NCBI GenBank assembly: GCA_958496175.1
Contig: OY292274.1
Location: 65,854,630 to 65,918,629, forward strand
DNA: 64,000 nucleotides
Source: Sisyra terminalis
Lineage: Eukaryota; Arthropoda; Insecta; Neuroptera; Sisyridae
Direction: 5' to 3'
This document shows positions 60,901 through 64,000 of the stretch, piece by piece (the first letter of the stretch is position 1; each line of letters begins with the position of its first letter). The translations under genes were made by a program, and so were the position numbers. The notes under the pieces are model-generated. The model was not told where the DNA came from. It saw nothing but the letters and a program-made list of their open reading frames with translations, and searched no databases.

Positions 60901-63448
60901 CAAAACGGGAAGTTAACGAGGTAAAAATGCATGCACCAATTTAGCCCTGAAATTTATCGTTTTCGAAGGATGGCTTTTCCATATAAGGACATATTTATGA
61001 AACGGATTCATTAACAATACCCTCACGTGAGTAGGAATGTGAAAAAATTTTTGTCCTGTGTGCAAAAGGACACTCACAATATCGATTCAAAGTTTCAAAA
61101 AGGACCTTTTTCAATTGCTTAAAAAGGATATAAGGAGTGGGTTTATTCGGTGAAATTAAGCAGAAAATTTTACACCGAATCGTCCATAACGTAACTGCGT
61201 AAAAGGAATTTTCATTTAGCAGCTAGATCCTTGGAAAATCAAAACGGGAAGTTAACGAGGTAAAAATGCATGCACCAATTTAGCCCTGAAATTTATCGTT
61301 TTCGAAGGATGGCTTTTCCTTATAAGGACATATTTATGAAACGGATTCATTAACAATACCCTCACGTGAGTAGGAATGTGAAAAAAATTTTGTCCTGTGT
61401 GCAAAAGGACACTCACAATATCGATTCAAAGTTTCAAAAAGGACCTTTTTCAATTGCTTAAAAAGGATATAAGGAGTGGGTTTATTCGGTGAAATTAAGC
61501 AGAAAATTTTACACCGAATCGTCCTTAACGTAACTGCGTAAAAGGAATTTTCATTTAGCGGCTAGATCCTTGGAAAATCAAAACGGGAAGTTAACGAGGT
61601 AAAAATGCATGCACCAATTTAGCCCTGAAATTTATCGTTTTCGAAGGATGGCTTTTCCTTATAAGGACATATTTATGAAACGGATTCATTAACAATACCC
61701 TCACGTGAGTAGGAATGTGAAAAAATTTTTGTCCTGTGTGCAAAAGGACACTCACAATATCGATTCAAAGTTTCAAAAAGGACCTTTTTCAATTGCTTAA
61801 AAAGGATATAAGGAGTGGGTTTATTCGGTGAAATTAAGCAGAAAATTTTACACCGAATCGTCCTTAACGTAACTGCGTAAAAGGAATTTTCATTTAGCGG
61901 CTAGATCCTTGGAAAATCAAAACGGGAAGTTAACGAGGTAAAAATGCATGCACCAATTTAGCCCTGAAATTTATCGTTTTCGAAGGATGGCTTTTCCTTA
62001 TAAGGACATATTTATGAAACGGATTCATTAACAATACCCTCACGTGAGTAGGAATGTGAAAAAATTTTTGTCCTGTGTGCAAAAGGACACTCACAATATC
62101 GATTCAAAGTTTCAAAAAGGACCTTTTTCAATTGCTTAAAAAGGATATAAGGAGTGGGTTTATTCGGTGAAATTAAGCAGAAAATTTTACACCGAATCGT
62201 CCTTAACGTAACTGCGTAAAAGGAATTTTCATTTAGCGGCTAGATCCTTGGAAAATCAAAACGGGAAGTTAACGAGGTAAAAATGCATGCACCAATTTAG
62301 CCCTGAAATTTATCGTTTTCGAAGGATGGCTTTTCCTTATAAGGACATATTTATGAAACGGATTCATTAACAATACCCTCACGTGAGTAGGAATGTGAAA
62401 AAATTTTTGTCCTGTGTGCAAAAGGACACTCACAATATCGATTCAAAGTTTCAAAAAGGACCTTTTTCAATTGCTTAAAAAGGATATAAGGAGTGGGTTT
62501 ATTCGGTGAAATTAAGCAGAAAATTTTACACCGAATCGTCCTTAACGTAACTGCGTAAAAGGAATTTTCATTTAGCGGCTAGATCCTTGGAAAATCAAAA
62601 CGGGAAGTTAACGAGGTAAAAATGCATGCACCAATTTAGCCCTGAAATTTATCGTTTTCGAAGGATGGCTTTTCCTTATAAGGACATATTTATGAAACGG
62701 ATTCATTAACAATACCCTCACGTGAGTAGGAATGTGAAAAAATTTTTGTCCTGTGTGCAAAAGGACACTCACAATATCGATTCAAAGTTTCAAAAAGGAC
62801 CTTTTTCAATTGCTTAAAAAGGATATAAGGAGTGGGTTTATTCGGTGAAATTAAGCAGAAAATTTTACACCGAATCGTCCTTAACGTAACTGCGTAAAAG
62901 GAATTTTCATTTAGCGGCTAGATCCTTGGAAAATCAAAACGGGAAGTTAACGAGGTAAAAATGCATGCACCAATTTAGCCCTGAAATTTATCGTTTTCGA
63001 AGGATGGCTTTTCCTTATAAGGACATATTTATGAAACGGATTCATTAACAATACCCTCACGTGAGTAGGAATGTGAAAAATTTTTTGTCCTGTGTGCAAA
63101 AGGACACTCACAATATCGATTCAAAGTTTCAAAAAGGACCTTTTTCAATTGCTTAAAAAGGATATAAGGAGTGGGTTTATTCGGTGAAATTAAGCAGAAA
63201 ATTTTACACCGAATCGTCCTTAACGTAACTGCGTAAAAGGAATTTTCATTTAGCGGCTAGATCCTTGGAAAATCAAAACGGGAAGTTAACGAGGTAAAAA
63301 TGCATGCACCAATTTAGCCCTGAAATTTATCGTTTTCGAAGGATGGCTTTTCCTTATAAGGACATATTTATGAAACGGATTCATTAACAATACCCTCACG
63401 TGAGTAGGAATGTGAAAAAATTTTTGTCCTGTGTGCAAAAGGACACTC
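36904..63448 (+). repeat. Satellite array, 339 bp monomer, 78 full units plus partial
   Basis: The marker GCTTTTCC recurs at 36904, 37243, 37582, 37921, 38260 and so on to 63346: 26442 bp, exactly 78 x 339. All units read end to end with only substitutions; the apparent A/T-run differences (A6T5, A7T4, A5T6) conserve length. Each monomer has CACGTG, TGCATGCA, an ATTCGGTG...CACCGAAT hairpin and GTCCTGTGTGCAAAAGGAC. No useful open frame exists. 339 bp is close to two nucleosome repeats, as in many insect satellites. The 79th copy decays after CAAAAGGACACTC at ~63448, with weak similarity to ~63490. Confidence 0.97.
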
Positions 63449-63610
63449 GCAATATCGAGTCTAATTTTCACAAAGGACATTTTTCAAATTTACTCGAAAA
63501 CAATGCTCGTTTTAGGGATAATATCGACCATCATTGCCCGATTCTACTGCTTCATCAAATGCAACGGACAAATTAAAAGTGGCGTGTCCTTTGGGGACTC
63601 GATTCAATGA
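63449..63610. repeat. Outer right flank of the composite element
   Basis: Similarity to the monomer fades through TTTTCACAAAGGACATTTTT. It is followed by CTCGTTTTAGGGATAATATC then GACCATCATT, a relative of the motif at 30148 and (inverted) 30394. It then has GTCCTTTGGGGACTCGATTC. This is the likely far edge of the element; no target duplication is identified. Confidence 0.5.
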
Positions 63611-64000
63611 AAAGAAATAAATTTTTTTTTTCTTTGAAGATCCATTAATTTTTTGCAAATTTGTCAACATTTGGTCAAACGTTAAAAACAAATCATATAA
63701 TTTACTTTCATATTATAATTAGGTACTATAATTGGATTTAGATTGCAAAATATTTAGTTTCGTACGTCTTTAGTTTTATCTAAATATTTCAGTAATCAGT
63801 TCAAATGCGTAAATGATTAGTAAAATTAATCAAATTAACATAAAAATCACAAATTCCACGTCAGTAAAATATTTTGAAATTTTTTTGCGAAATCATATCG
63901 AATCCTCTGGGTATTACTTTTCAATGTTTTATGCAAACCATTAATTACACTCATTTCATGACATAACTACTCTACTTCCATAAATGAAAGAATATTGTAA
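63611..64000. other. AT-rich flank, nothing recognised
   Basis: Ordinary AT-rich sequence; no gene, repeat or element border is seen before the window ends. Confidence 0.5.

Noticed and set aside
36904..63448. CRISPR array or bacterial repeat
   Set aside because: The unit is 339 bp with no short repeat and variable spacer pattern; units are near identical along their whole length, and the context is a eukaryotic spliced gene.
36904..63448. CENP-B box in the satellite monomer
   Set aside because: AAAACGGGAAG superficially recalls the CGGG half, but the TTCG half at the required spacing is absent (GAAA is there instead).

Overview
The window is AT-rich nuclear DNA from an animal, almost certainly an insect. 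It holds one recognisable host gene, a class I facilitative glucose transporter (Glut1-type). The gene has 60-64 nt short introns and large introns packed with insect-style DNA transposons: hAT, mariner, Helitron and palindromic MITEs. I saw no prokaryotic operons, rRNA, convincing tRNA or CRISPR. Short introns of this size fit Diptera or another small-intron insect, but the species cannot be fixed from the sequence.

Layout. (1) 1-15.3 kb is upstream intergenic DNA made mostly of mobile-element debris: a 307 bp TAGGGATG-ended MITE, several foldback (palindromic) elements, a 2.7 kb hAT-like block of repeated modules with a nested 329 bp hAT MITE, a Jockey-like reverse transcriptase scrap, a broken mariner transposase, and a Helitron (12635-14759) that contains a complete 1.39 kb element with ~425 bp terminal inverted repeats. 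(2) 15.35-~29.4 kb is the Glut1 gene on the + strand. Eight coding exons join in frame to 1512 nt (503 aa). Intron 1 holds four ~336 bp tandem repeats and a dead mariner. Intron 2 holds a foldback element and a second Helitron. Intron 6 holds a hAT element with a perfect 8 bp target-site duplication and a 1.38 kb foldback element flanked by TA. (3) ~30.1-36.9 kb is a large inverted-repeat structure. Its arms carry clusters of the palindrome TGACGTCA, a tRNA-like pol III promoter remnant and exon-like segments. (4) 36904-63448 is a tandem array of a 339 bp monomer: 78 full periods with no net length change, plus a partial 79th. A single diverged monomer in opposite orientation lies at the outer side of the left arm, so the satellite looks like an amplified part of the inverted-repeat element. 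(5) 63.5-64 kb is the outer flank.

The most noteworthy object is the combination of (3) and (4): a foldback element, one of whose arms has grown into a ~26.5 kb, nearly homogeneous satellite with higher-order variant patterns, directly downstream of a housekeeping sugar transporter. Everything is read by eye; no alignment or database search was run.
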